Below are positions 44,604 through 53,678 of a DNA stretch of 64,000 nucleotides, one piece after another. The notes beneath the pieces were generated by a model. It was not told the DNA's origin and searched no databases. It was given only the letters and a program-made list of their open reading frames with translations. Source of the stretch: GCA-2698665 sp047611265 (GTDB taxonomy: Bacteria > Pseudomonadota > Gammaproteobacteria > GCA-002705445 > GCA-002716945); contig JBLFWM010000007.1 of the NCBI GenBank assembly GCA_047611265.1, forward strand, positions 15,934 to 79,933, written 5' to 3'. The position numbers and the translations under genes are program-made. Position 1 is the stretch's first letter. Each line of letters begins with the position of its first letter.

Positions 44604-46379
44604 TTAAAAACTCCTAGATATACTTGCGCTATAGGATCTTCCTTCGCTGTTGTAATTATGAGCTTTTCTATATTTTTTGTCAAAAATATTATTCATTTTA
44701 AATTGAAAGCTATAGTTATTAGTTTTTCTTAAAAATGTTGCATTAAATCTCGTATAACCACCCAATTGGTGTGTGTCATAAATAGAATTATCACTTTTTG
44801 TTTCTGATATAGTAGTTAAACTTAAGATATTATTTAAATCATGATTGTAATTAACCCTGCTAACTAACTTATTAGTAGGTCTTCTGGACAAGTCAACATT
44901 ATTCGTTAAATCTTGAGATTTAATATAACTATAGTCAAATGAGTAATTAAATTTATCATAAGAGTTATATATGCCAAATTCTAATCCTTCAATTTTTGCT
45001 TTATTAATATTCTGCATTATCGTTCCATCTGACTCAATCAGATTTTTAATTCTATTGTCAAATAAGGTGATAATAATTCCACTATTAGAATTTAACTTAT
45101 GTTTAAATGATATTTCTTTTGAAACAGATTCTTCTGGTTCTAGGTTAGGGTTTCCTCCGTATCCATATAAGTCTGTACCATCAGGAGATCTAAATGCCTT
45201 ACCTATCCCTGCGATAATTTTTGACTTATTACTTAGGTTATATCCAATATTAAAATTACCCGTTAAGAAATTACCATATATGCTATGGTTTATATATCTT
45301 GAACCTATATTATATAAAGTGTTTTTTGATAAATATTCTGTTTGTAAATAATATTCATTTATAGAACTACTTTTTCTAAATTTTGTTCCATATGATGATT
45401 CATATAAAGCTTCATCCGTATACATTGCTCCAATGATTGTATTAGTATCAAGCAAATTATAATAATTTTTTTCAAACTTAATCTGATTATTCTTGGTATG
45501 AGTAAAGTCTGTTGCACCTGAAGCATTTTGATCAATTTTATTTTGTTTTTTAATAAATATTATTTTAGATCCTGATGTATCATATTTTCTATTCCATACT
45601 AATTTTAAATGACTATCTTTATGATCCTGGTTTAGGTTGCTTCCAAAACTATCATATTCAACATTACCATCGCTTTGATAAAAATTAAGTCCAAAATCAT
45701 TTTTACCAGTACTAAAATTATAAGCAATATCTATATTTTTGTTTTCATAACCATGATTTTTAGTTGAAGCGACCTTAGCTTTATATCCATCTGTATCAAC
45801 GCTCATATAATTAATTGATAAATCATGACCTTCATATGTAAAGTTTTTTTGGAACCCAATTTTATTAGTTTCATCTCTTCCAGTTGACAAATAAATCTTT
45901 CCTTTATTATTTCCTAAATTTTTTTTAGTTATAATGTTGATTACACCTCCAATAGTATCTCTACCATATAGTGTCGACATACTACCTTTTGATATCTCTA
46001 TCCTATCTAACATTTCTACAGAGATATGTTGTATAGAAGGAACTCCAAGTGTTCCAGGATTCAATGAAACTCCATTTATTAAAACTTTAGTGTGATTACT
46101 TTCAGTTCCTCTCATAAATATTGATTTAGTTTGACCATGCCCGCCATTGCTTCCAATACTTATAGAACTTGAGTGACTTAGGATTTCATCAACAGTTGAA
46201 TAACCTAATGCTTGTATATCATCTGAAGTTATAACTTCTACAGAACTGAGTGAGTCAAAAATGGTTGTACTTCTTTGCCCTGGACTCACTAATATTTCAT
46301 TAAGATTTGATTCCGCATAAATTGTATTACTTAATAATAATAGAGTAATTATTGTAAATATTTTCTTAGTTTTAAACAT
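44604..46379 (-). CDS. btuB: TonB-dependent outer-membrane receptor, BtuB-like (vitamin B12)
   Basis: A 591-residue outer-membrane receptor. A signal peptide (about 1-20) is followed by the plug domain with VEVITSDDIQALGYSTVDEIL, RGTESNHTKVLINGV and LYGRDTIGGVINIITKK (each a short block). A 22-strand barrel ends with the terminal Phe of SASISRSF. The plug and length match BtuB (614 residues in E. coli). I use the ATG at 46379, preceded by AAGGAG at proper spacing. An ATG at 46481 in the same frame would run through the riboswitch. The riboswitch upstream supports cobalamin as the substrate. Confidence 0.88.
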   Translation of the reverse strand: MFKTKKIFTIITLLLLSNTIYAESNLNEILVSPGQRSTTIFDSLSSVEVITSDDIQALGYSTVDEILSHSSSISIGSNGGHGQTKSIFMRGTESNHTKVLINGVSLNPGTLGVPSIQHISVEMLDRIEISKGSMSTLYGRDTIGGVINIITKKNLGNNKGKIYLSTGRDETNKIGFQKNFTYEGHDLSINYMSVDTDGYKAKVASTKNHGYENKNIDIAYNFSTGKNDFGLNFYQSDGNVEYDSFGSNLNQDHKDSHLKLVWNRKYDTSGSKIIFIKKQNKIDQNASGATDFTHTKNNQIKFEKNYYNLLDTNTIIGAMYTDEALYESSYGTKFRKSSSINEYYLQTEYLSKNTLYNIGSRYINHSIYGNFLTGNFNIGYNLSNKSKIIAGIGKAFRSPDGTDLYGYGGNPNLEPEESVSKEISFKHKLNSNSGIIITLFDNRIKNLIESDGTIMQNINKAKIEGLEFGIYNSYDKFNYSFDYSYIKSQDLTNNVDLSRRPTNKLVSRVNYNHDLNNILSLTTISETKSDNSIYDTHQLGGYTRFNATFLRKTNNYSFQFKMNNIFDKKYRKAHNYNSEGRSYSASISRSF

Positions 46380-46439
46380 ATCGCTCCTTGCATGAGGGGA
46401 TACATATACAAAGTAAATCACCATGATTATGGTAATTAT

Positions 46440-46558
46440 ACCCAGTGTAAAAGCATCCACCGCTTTTTGGGTTAATCTCATCTAGTTGGCGTTCGGGCTA
46501 TTATACCGTTGCGGGGGCAGCGTCAGAATTGGTATACTGACTTTCCCAACTTATGAGT
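46440..46558 (-). ncRNA. Cobalamin riboswitch, compact class II (env8/AdoCbl-variant-like)
   Basis: On the minus strand the leader of the BtuB-like gene carries the cobalamin core: GTTGGGAAAGTCAG, then CTGCCCCCGCAACGGTA, then GCCCGAACGCCAACT. P1 pairs CTCAT (46557-46553) with ATGAG (46481-46477), and an inner stem pairs AGTTGG (46551-46546) with CCAACT (46489-46484). A hairpin AAAAGC/GCTTTT with a seven-base G-rich loop (46467-46449) follows at the place where class II switches carry the L13 kissing loop. The large peripheral arms and classical 3' B12 box of class I switches are missing. The aptamer lies about 90 bases before the ribosome binding site, so control of translation is likely. Confidence 0.85.
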
Positions 46559-46561
46559 TAG

Positions 46562-47332
46562 TTAATTTTTTATTCCTGTTCCACGAGACAATAACATTAA
46601 AGCTGAAAAAAATAAAACAATTATTAAAGAAATTATTATTGATAAAGATAATACTAAACTAGTTTCTTCGATACCTAGAAAAGCTAACCTATATGAACTG
46701 ATTATATAAACAATAGGATTAAAGACAGATATATTTTGCCATACCTGCGGGAGGGAAGCGATTGAATAAAAAGTTCCTCCAAGATATGTAAGAGGCGTTA
46801 ATATAAAAGTAGTCACAATATTTATATCATCAAAACTTTTAGCATAAATTGCATTGATGAATCCAGCGATGGAAAATAAGAATGCTGTCAGGAAAGTTAA
46901 TAATATAACTAAACCAATATTTGCTATAGGTATGTTGGTAAATAGAGTGGTTACCAGATATGCCGCAAAGCCAACTACGAAAGCTCTCATAACACCACCC
47001 GTAACATAACCTAGTAAAATGATTGAGTTTGGAACAGGAGATACAAAGAGTTCTTCATGACTCTTTTGAAACCTGGAACTATAAAATGAACCAACTACAT
47101 TCATATATGAGTTTGAGATTATGGGCATTATTATTAAACCAGGTATGATGTAATCTATATATTGAAAACTATCTACATTACCTATCCTATCCCCGATAAA
47201 ATTACCAAATATAGTTATATATAAAAAAATAGTTATAACTGATGGAAGTATTGTTTGAATCCAGATTCGAGCAAATCTTACAAATTCTTTCCTAACAATT
47301 GTTTGATATGCAATAAGGGTTCCATTGCTCAT
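46562..47332 (-). CDS. ABC-2 type exporter permease
   Basis: A 256-residue permease with about six membrane helices, of the ABC-2 family (DrrB/NodJ/YadH-like). Blocks include YIIPGLIIMPIISNSYMNVVGSFYSSRFQKSHEELFVSP (for example SRFQKSHEELFVSP) and LTPLTYLGGTFYSI, typical of this group. It overlaps the ATPase gene by four bases. The substrate is unknown. E. coli yadGH has the same organisation. Confidence 0.9.
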   Translation of the reverse strand: MSNGTLIAYQTIVRKEFVRFARIWIQTILPSVITIFLYITIFGNFIGDRIGNVDSFQYIDYIIPGLIIMPIISNSYMNVVGSFYSSRFQKSHEELFVSPVPNSIILLGYVTGGVMRAFVVGFAAYLVTTLFTNIPIANIGLVILLTFLTAFLFSIAGFINAIYAKSFDDINIVTTFILTPLTYLGGTFYSIASLPQVWQNISVFNPIVYIISSYRLAFLGIEETSLVLSLSIIISLIIVLFFSALMLLSRGTGIKN

Positions 47333-48252
47333 ACTGATATTTCCTCTTTAGTAAGATCCATAAATAATTCTTCAAGCCTATTCCTTTTACTTATTATATT
47401 TATAACATTAAGATGAAAGCTTTTTAATTCATTGATTATATATGTAACAGATACACTATCGTCTACTGTTACCTCGCAAGTATTTTCATCAATCTTTTTA
47501 AAAAATAGTCCATTAGGTTGAATATTAGACATAATTGGCTCTGATGTTTTAATGATGTATGTGTGGTTTTTTTTCATACTAAAGACTTCACTCATTGTTG
47601 ATCTTTGTATAATTTCCCCTTTATGAATAATTGCAAGGTTCTTGCATAATCTTTCGGCTTCTTCCAAGTAATGAGTTGTTAGTATAATCGTAACTCCTTG
47701 ATTATTAAGTTCTTGAAAAAAGTCCCACATAGTAAGACGTAATTCTGTATCCACTCCAGCAGTTGGCTCATCTAAAATTAATATTTTAGGACTATGTATA
47801 AGAGCTCTTGCAATCATAAGCCTTCTTTTCATTCCTCCAGATAATTCTCTAGGTGTATTTTTTCTTTTATGCCAAATTCCTAATTGATTGAAAAGGGTAT
47901 ATGTTCTTTTTTCAGCATCTTTCCTATTAATTCCAAAATAGCCAGCAACGCTTATCATTGTTTCTTCGATTGGGATAAACTGACATAAATTATATTCTTG
48001 AGGAACTAACCCAATATTTCTCTTTGCAAAATCTGGGTTCTTTTTAATATTCTCACCTAAAACATATACGTCACCAGATGTAATTCTAACCAGGGACGAG
48101 ATTATTCCTATAACTGTTGATTTACCGGCTCCATTAGGCCCTAAGAAAGCAAATAGGTCACCTTTTTCTACAGTTAAATTTATATTTTCAAGAGCCCGTA
48201 CGTTGTTTCTGTAAACCTTATTGAGCTCTATAATTTCTAATGCTTTTTCCAT
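47329..48252 (-). CDS. ABC transporter ATP-binding protein
   Basis: A 307-residue ATPase. Walker A is GPNGAGKST (about 37-45), the signature is LSGGMKRRL, and Walker B is ILILDEPTAGVD, followed by an H-loop in TTHYLEEAE. The extra C-terminal domain of about 80 residues is common in DrrA/YadG-type export ATPases. It pairs with the permease encoded directly downstream. Confidence 0.94.
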   Translation of the reverse strand: MEKALEIIELNKVYRNNVRALENINLTVEKGDLFAFLGPNGAGKSTVIGIISSLVRITSGDVYVLGENIKKNPDFAKRNIGLVPQEYNLCQFIPIEETMISVAGYFGINRKDAEKRTYTLFNQLGIWHKRKNTPRELSGGMKRRLMIARALIHSPKILILDEPTAGVDTELRLTMWDFFQELNNQGVTIILTTHYLEEAERLCKNLAIIHKGEIIQRSTMSEVFSMKKNHTYIIKTSEPIMSNIQPNGLFFKKIDENTCEVTVDDSVSVTYIINELKSFHLNVINIISKRNRLEELFMDLTKEEISV

Positions 48253-48290
48253 ATTAACAACCTAAAAATACTGGTTTTTTCCCTAAATCC

Positions 48291-48390
48291 ATTGACAATA
48301 TTCTATACTTCCGTAAACTTATCGAGTTATAACAGATAAACAACATACTTATCAAGTCTATAATGATAAATCACATATGGAGATAAAAAT
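48291..48390 (+). promoter_or_regulatory. Upstream control region of the mcl-mtk operon
   Basis: The 138-base gap before mclA holds TTGACA (48292-48297), a perfect -10 TATAAT (48359-48364), and two copies of ACTTATCRAGT (about 48318-48328 and 48348-48358) 30 bases apart. GATAA/TTATC half-sites recur between them. No -35 box fits the TATAAT well, so an activator acting at the repeats is plausible. TATGGAGATAAAAATATG gives a good ribosome binding site. Confidence 0.45.
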
Positions 48391-49332
48391 ATGAGCCATA
48401 CATTTTATGAAAACGCAAGAGCAAGAGTCCAACGAAGCGAACTAGCCGTACCAGGATCTTCGCCAAAAATGTTTGAAAAAGCATTAAATTCCACAGCTGA
48501 TTTTATTTTCTTAGATTTAGAAGACGCAGTCTCACCTAATGACAAGGTAACAGCGCGTGAGAACGTCATAAAGGCCCTTAAAGAAATGGATTGGAGAGGA
48601 AATGGTAAAACCATATCTGTCAGAATTAATGGCTTAGATACACATTACATGTACAGAGATGTCGTGGAAATAATGTGTCAAGCAGGTGAATTTGTTGACA
48701 CTTTACTAATACCCAAGGTAGGCGTTCAAGGTGATGTTTATATGGTGGACTGTATGGTAAACCAGATTGAACAAGAAAGAGGGTTAAAAAATAAAGTTGG
48801 GCTAGAATGTTTAATTGAAACTGCTCTAGGAATGGTGAATATTGAAGAAATTGCCCAGTCATCTAAAAGGTTAGAGGCGCTTCATTTCGGAGTAGCTGAT
48901 TATGCTGCTAGTTTAAGAGCTAGAACTGTTGTAATCGGTGGATTAAACCCAGATTATCCTGGAGATCAATGGCATCATGGATTAGCTAAACTTGTAGCTA
49001 CATGTCGCGCATATGGCTTAAGACCAATTGACGGACCATTTGGTGACTTCAATGACCCTGAAGGTTATATTAATGCAGCAAAAAGAGGTGCCGCTATTGG
49101 TATTGAAGGTAAATGGGCAATACACCCTTCTCAAATCGAGCATGCTAACACAGTATTTTCTCCTCCTGCACAGGAAGTTGAAAAGGCTCATAGGATTATA
49201 GAAGAGTTAGCAAAGGCTGCCGCTGAAGGTAAAGGTGCTGCTCAATTAGACGGAAGAATGATAGATGCAGCGTCAGAAAAAATGGCTGAAAATATTATAA
49301 ATGTAAATAAATTAATACAATCGAAGAAATAA
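48391..49332 (+). CDS. mclA: L-malyl-CoA (beta-methylmalyl-CoA) lyase
   Basis: An HpcH/HpaI-aldolase (CitE-like) superfamily enzyme that splits malyl-CoA into acetyl-CoA and glyoxylate. The 313-residue protein has the metal/CoA site blocks FLDLEDAVSP (39-48), VRINGLDT with R78, GLECLIETALG with E143, and LHFGVADYAASLRAR with D170, followed by DGPFGDFNDPEGY, which is typical of Mcl. It shares one base with the next gene, and malate-CoA ligase genes follow, so it most likely serves the serine cycle or a related glyoxylate pathway. Confidence 0.9.
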   Translation: MSHTFYENARARVQRSELAVPGSSPKMFEKALNSTADFIFLDLEDAVSPNDKVTARENVIKALKEMDWRGNGKTISVRINGLDTHYMYRDVVEIMCQAGEFVDTLLIPKVGVQGDVYMVDCMVNQIEQERGLKNKVGLECLIETALGMVNIEEIAQSSKRLEALHFGVADYAASLRARTVVIGGLNPDYPGDQWHHGLAKLVATCRAYGLRPIDGPFGDFNDPEGYINAAKRGAAIGIEGKWAIHPSQIEHANTVFSPPAQEVEKAHRIIEELAKAAAEGKGAAQLDGRMIDAASEKMAENIINVNKLIQSKK

Positions 49333-50507
49333 TGAATATACACGAATATCAAGCAAAAGAAATATTGACAAAATTTGGAGTAGCAACTCCAAAAGGTGGA
49401 ATAGCGTATAGTCCGGCAAATGCTAAAGACAGAGCGACAGAGCTTGGCGGTGATATGTGGGTAGTAAAAGCTCAAATTCACTCTGGAGCTAGAGGCAAAG
49501 CTGGAGGAATTATTGTTTGTAAAAGTCATCAAGAAGTCTCTGATGCTGCAAATGCATTGCTTGGTAAAACTTTAGTTACTAACCAAACTGGGCCGGAAGG
49601 TTTAACGGTTCAGAGAATTTATGTTGAAGAAGCGTCTGACATAAAAAAGGAATATTATCTTGGGCTAGTTTTTGATAGAAGTACGGAAAGTATCATGGTT
49701 GTGGCTTCATCAGAAGGTGGAATGAGTATAGAAGAAATAGCGAAGGAAAAACCAGAGTCAATTATAAGAGTAAAAATTGAAGCTGCAGTTGGAATGCAAA
49801 GCTTCCAAGCAAGAGAAATCGCATTTGCGTTGGGTCTAGAAGCTAAAGCAATATCAAGATGTGCGGCAGCAATTTTAGGATGCTATAAAGCATTCACTAA
49901 TTCAGATGCAACAATGGTAGAAATTAACCCATTAGTTCTCACCGGGGATGATCATATTCTTGCAGTAGATTGTAAAATGTCGTTTGATGATAACGCTTTG
50001 TATAGAATTCCGCATATTGCAGAACTTAGAGATAAAACACAAGAGGATTCTAAAGAAACTTATGCTCAGGATAGAGGCTTAAATTATATAGCTTTAGATG
50101 GGGATATTGGTAATATTATCAATGGTGCTGGTCTTGCAATGGCATCCATGGATATGATTCAATTAGCTGGAGGCAAGCCTGCAAACTTCTTAGATGTAGG
50201 TGGTGGCGCAACACCAGAAAAATTTGTTAAAGCGTTTAAACTTATATCCGGAGATCCTAATGTTAAAGTCATTTTGATTAATATTTTTGCTGGAATCAAT
50301 AGATGTGACTGGGTTGCCCAAGGTATCGTTGATGCACTAGGTCAAATTACTATTGCACAACCATTAGTTATTAGACTTGCAGGAACAAATGTTGACGAAG
50401 GTATGAAAATTTTGAAAGATAGTAAAATTAATTATATCGAAGCATCAACATTAGAGGAAGCTGCTAATAAAGCTGTTAAAGCACTTAAAGATTTGGAGAA
50501 TAAATAA
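49332..50507 (+). CDS. mtkA: Malate-CoA ligase (malate thiokinase), beta subunit
   Basis: A 391-residue ATP-grasp subunit resembling SucC: MNIHEYQAKEILTKFGV opening, the ATP-grasp lid around KAQIHSGARGKAGGI, and the C-terminal FLDVGGGATPEKF and IFAGINRCDWVAQGI blocks. Succinate-CoA and malate-CoA ligases cannot be told apart by fold. I prefer malate thiokinase because it lies directly between mclA and the alpha subunit, with no TCA-cycle gene beside it. Length equals MtkA of methylotrophs (about 390). Confidence 0.8.
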   Translation: MNIHEYQAKEILTKFGVATPKGGIAYSPANAKDRATELGGDMWVVKAQIHSGARGKAGGIIVCKSHQEVSDAANALLGKTLVTNQTGPEGLTVQRIYVEEASDIKKEYYLGLVFDRSTESIMVVASSEGGMSIEEIAKEKPESIIRVKIEAAVGMQSFQAREIAFALGLEAKAISRCAAAILGCYKAFTNSDATMVEINPLVLTGDDHILAVDCKMSFDDNALYRIPHIAELRDKTQEDSKETYAQDRGLNYIALDGDIGNIINGAGLAMASMDMIQLAGGKPANFLDVGGGATPEKFVKAFKLISGDPNVKVILINIFAGINRCDWVAQGIVDALGQITIAQPLVIRLAGTNVDEGMKILKDSKINYIEASTLEEAANKAVKALKDLENK

Positions 50508-50509
50508 TA

Positions 50510-51397
50510 ATGGCTATATTAATTAATAAAGAATCAAAAATAATTGTACAAGGATTTACAGGCAAGATAGGAAGTTTTCATGCAGAAGAAATGATTGCGT
50601 ATGGAACTAATATTGTAGGCGGAGTAACGCCTGGGAAAGGTGGACAAACGCATCTTGAAAGACCTGTTTTTAATACTGTTAAAGAAGCTGTTAAGGCGAC
50701 TGGAGCAGATTGCAGTATATTATTTGTACCTCCAGCTTTTGCTGCTGACTCAGCAATGGAAGCAGCTGATGCAGGCATTAAAACACTTGTAGCAATTACT
50801 GATGGAATACCAGCTCATGATATGATTAAAGTAAAACGTTATATGAGACGCTATAAGAATGAAGAAAAAATGACTATGGTAGGCCCAAACTGTGCAGGTG
50901 TAATAAGCCCAGGAAAGTGCATGTTAGGTATTATGCCAGGCCATATTTATAAAGAAGGTAATGTGGGTGTTATTGGAAGGTCAGGTACCTTGGGTTATGA
51001 GGCAGCTGAGCAAATGAAAGACCTTGGTATAGGGATATCAACTAGTGTTGGAATAGGTGGAGATCCAATAAATGGAAGTTCATTTAAAGATCATCTGGCA
51101 AATTTTGAGCTAGACGATGACACTAAAGTTATCTTAATGATTGGTGAAATAGGCGGACCACAAGAAGCTGAAGCAGCTGAATATGCTAAAAAGCATGTGT
51201 CTAAACCTGTCATAGCTTATATAGCTGGTTTAACAGCACCTGAAGGAAAAAGAATGGGGCATGCTGGAGCAATCGTTAGTTCTAAAGGAGAATCTGCTGC
51301 AGATAAAGTTGAAATTTTAGAAGCTGCGGGCATAACTATTGCCAAGAATCCATCTGTTATAGGTGACACAGTGGCAGCAGTTCTTAAAACTCTATAA
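50510..51397 (+). CDS. mtkB: Malate-CoA ligase (malate thiokinase), alpha subunit
   Basis: A 295-residue CoA-binding subunit resembling SucD. The N-terminal CoA-binding Rossmann domain has IIVQGFTGKIGSFHAEEM and VGGVTPGKGGQTH. The phosphohistidine is H251 in GHAGAIVSS, and GRSGTLGYEAAEQM lies in the middle. It starts two bases after mtkA. Together with MclA it would convert malate plus CoA and ATP to glyoxylate and acetyl-CoA. Confidence 0.8.
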   Translation: MAILINKESKIIVQGFTGKIGSFHAEEMIAYGTNIVGGVTPGKGGQTHLERPVFNTVKEAVKATGADCSILFVPPAFAADSAMEAADAGIKTLVAITDGIPAHDMIKVKRYMRRYKNEEKMTMVGPNCAGVISPGKCMLGIMPGHIYKEGNVGVIGRSGTLGYEAAEQMKDLGIGISTSVGIGGDPINGSSFKDHLANFELDDDTKVILMIGEIGGPQEAEAAEYAKKHVSKPVIAYIAGLTAPEGKRMGHAGAIVSSKGESAADKVEILEAAGITIAKNPSVIGDTVAAVLKTL

Positions 51398-51401
51398 CAT
51401 A

Positions 51402-52193
51402 ATGAATACAGTAGGTCTTATTGATATAGGAGCTAATCTAACTCATCCTCAACTACATAATCAAATAGATAAAGTAGTTGAGAATATGAAAATTCAAAAT
51501 ATAAGCAAAGCAATAATTACTTCCTCTAACCTCAAAGATACAAAGACAGCATTAGATATAATTAATTCATATCCAGAAATATTTTATACCACAGTTGGTT
51601 TTCACCCACATAATGCAAAAGATTTTACTCATGAAAAAATAAACTTGATTATGGAATACAGTAAGAATAAAAAAATATTGGCCATAGGAGAGTGTGGCCT
51701 TGACTATTACAGAGAGTACTCAACACAGCAAGAACAATTATTTTGTTTTGAAGAACAACTAAAAATTGCTAAGAGTACTGGTCTACCTATTTTTTTACAT
51801 GAAAGGAAAGCTCATGATGACTTTGTGATTATGCTTAAAAAATATATCTTAGAGATTGAAAAAAGCGTTATACATTGTTTTACAGGAACAAAAAATGAGC
51901 TAAAGGTGTATTTAGATATGGGTTGTTATATAGGTATAACAGGTTGGATTTCTGATCTTAATAGAGGAAAACACTTGCATGATTTAATTAAGTATATTCC
52001 TGAAGATAGATTAATGATTGAGACAGATGCGCCATATTTAACACCTAAGAATATTCCATTTAAAAATAACGGCATAAATGAGCCTTCATTTTTAAATTAT
52101 GTTGCCCAAAGTATTTCTGAATGTTTAAATAAAGATATAAACTATATAAAAGAGATTACTATTAATAATACTAAAAGGTTTTTTTCAATATGA
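51402..52193 (+). CDS. tatD: TatD-family deoxyribonuclease
   Basis: A metal-dependent TIM-barrel nuclease of 263 residues. Metal ligands are seen in the N-terminal IGANLTHPQL, in AIGECGLDYYREYS, FLHERKAHD, VIHCFTGTKNEL and the late MIETDAPYLTP. LIDIGANLTHPQL with LTH is typical of TatD itself rather than YcfH, which has DSHCH. I start at 51402, four bases after mtkB, and not at the earlier ATG that lies inside mtkB. It overlaps queH by four bases. Confidence 0.9.
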   Translation: MNTVGLIDIGANLTHPQLHNQIDKVVENMKIQNISKAIITSSNLKDTKTALDIINSYPEIFYTTVGFHPHNAKDFTHEKINLIMEYSKNKKILAIGECGLDYYREYSTQQEQLFCFEEQLKIAKSTGLPIFLHERKAHDDFVIMLKKYILEIEKSVIHCFTGTKNELKVYLDMGCYIGITGWISDLNRGKHLHDLIKYIPEDRLMIETDAPYLTPKNIPFKNNGINEPSFLNYVAQSISECLNKDINYIKEITINNTKRFFSI

Positions 52194-52861
52194 GTAAGAA
52201 TATTTTAGAAAAGTTATCATTGCCGGTTGGTAAAAAAAAGTTACTATTACATTCATGCTGCGCACCATGTTCTGGCGATATCATGAAAAGATTATTAGAC
52301 TCAAATATAAACTACACGGTATATTTTTATAATCCAAATATTCATCCGCATGAAGAATATCTTCTTCGTAAAGAGGAAAATATGTCTTTTTCTATTAAAT
52401 ATAATATTCCATTTATTGATGCAGATTATAATCCAAGAACTTGGTTTAAAATGACGAAAGGAATGGAAATGGAACCAGAGAGAGGGAAAAGGTGCTCTAC
52501 ATGTTTTGATATGAGATTTGTTAAAACTGCCGAGTATGCATCTCAAAATGGTTTTGATATAATCTCAAGTACACTTGGCATTTCAAGATGGAAAGACATG
52601 AATCAAATTAATCAATCAGGTATTTATGCAGCTTCTAAGTTCAGAGATATGGAGTATTGGACTTATAACTGGAGAAAAGAGAATGGCTCACATCGCATGA
52701 TTGAAGTTTCCAAAGATGAAAGTTTTTACATGCAAGAATATTGTGGTTGTGTATATTCATTAAGAGATACCAACGCTTGGAGAGAAAAAAACCTAAGACC
52801 AGCAGTAGAGATTGGAAAAAAATTCTATTCACATTCAGACAAAAATACCACTGATAATTAA
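52190..52861 (+). CDS. queH: Epoxyqueuosine reductase QueH
   Basis: QueH (DUF208) performs the last step of queuosine synthesis in tRNA and replaces QueG in many bacteria. The 223-residue protein has the cysteine-rich motif HSCCAPCSGD (C23, C24, C27), then YNPNIHPHEEYLLRKEE and the second pair in KRCSTCFDMR, the cluster and iron ligands of the family. Its start overlaps the tatD stop, and its last 27 bases overlap the convergent ampE. Confidence 0.93.
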   Translation: MSKNILEKLSLPVGKKKLLLHSCCAPCSGDIMKRLLDSNINYTVYFYNPNIHPHEEYLLRKEENMSFSIKYNIPFIDADYNPRTWFKMTKGMEMEPERGKRCSTCFDMRFVKTAEYASQNGFDIISSTLGISRWKDMNQINQSGIYAASKFRDMEYWTYNWRKENGSHRMIEVSKDESFYMQEYCGCVYSLRDTNAWREKNLRPAVEIGKKFYSHSDKNTTDN

Positions 52862-53674
52862 AAACCCTGTCAAACTCAACCATGATAGAAAAGTTCTATA
52901 TATAATGGATTGAATAAATATTATTTTGTCTTCCCGGTTGTTTCCACTGTCATTTTCTGGTTCTGAATAAGATGATATTCCAACAGTATTGATTAATTTG
53001 ATATTTAAATCATACAAGCTTTTTTCTTTTTTTGAAGACTTCCATGCTCTGCTGCATAATTCAAAATTTGCTACTACTGCAAATGCAAAAGAACATAGTC
53101 TTACAGGAATATACTCAATTATAGATATGATATTTTTTAATCCTTTTTTAGACTTCTGGTCAATTTTAATTTCTTTACTATAAATATAGTTATCTAAAAT
53201 AATGAAAGCCAGAGAACCTGAGGGCCCTAAAACAAGGAAGCAGAAAAATACAGTGAATATGCTTCTTGTGGAATTATAAAATATGTTGTCAATCAAGTCT
53301 TTATTATTATGACTAGATAAAACATAATCAAATCTTTGATCTCCCTCTTTATTATCTTGTAAAATTTTGAGATCTTCTATTTTGCTATTAAATTCGCTTG
53401 GCTTTAGGCAATAGACAAGTACTATTAAGTTTATAATAAACGAAAAGAATTCATGTAAATAATTATCTGTGATATAGATCATTATTGAATAGATTATGAT
53501 TATGGAAATTGGAAATAATAGGTAAACATAATATTTATTATCAATGTAATTGTTTACAAGATTTCTAAACTTTTCAAAGGTAGCATCAATGACAGCAGTA
53601 TTTTTCATGTTTGATACTGGGTCATAAACATATTCAAGAATCAACGCAAAGAATATTAATAAAGCTGTAATCAT
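52835..53674 (-). CDS. ampE: AmpE-like inner-membrane protein
   Basis: A 279-residue membrane protein of the AmpE family, with about four to five membrane helices. RFDYVLSSHNNKDLI, FFCFLVLGPSGSLAFIILD and the late IPVRLCSFAFAVVANFE resemble AmpE. In enterobacteria ampDE helps control beta-lactamase induction through peptidoglycan recycling; the role of AmpE itself is poorly known. It lies four bases after ampD and converges on queH with an overlap. Confidence 0.8.
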   Translation of the reverse strand: MITALLIFFALILEYVYDPVSNMKNTAVIDATFEKFRNLVNNYIDNKYYVYLLFPISIIIIYSIMIYITDNYLHEFFSFIINLIVLVYCLKPSEFNSKIEDLKILQDNKEGDQRFDYVLSSHNNKDLIDNIFYNSTRSIFTVFFCFLVLGPSGSLAFIILDNYIYSKEIKIDQKSKKGLKNIISIIEYIPVRLCSFAFAVVANFELCSRAWKSSKKEKSLYDLNIKLINTVGISSYSEPENDSGNNREDKIIFIQSIIYRTFLSWLSLTGFLIISGIFV

Positions 53675-53678
53675 TTTT

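Noticed and set aside
46380..46481. N-terminal extension of the BtuB-like receptor to the ATG at 46481
   Set aside because: The extra codons run through the cobalamin riboswitch. The ATG at 46379 has AAGGAG and gives a proper signal peptide.
49332..51397. sucCD (TCA-cycle succinyl-CoA ligase)
   Set aside because: The fold alone allows it, but the genes directly follow malyl-CoA lyase with no TCA gene beside them, so malate-CoA ligase is preferred. A genome-wide check for another sucCD pair would decide.
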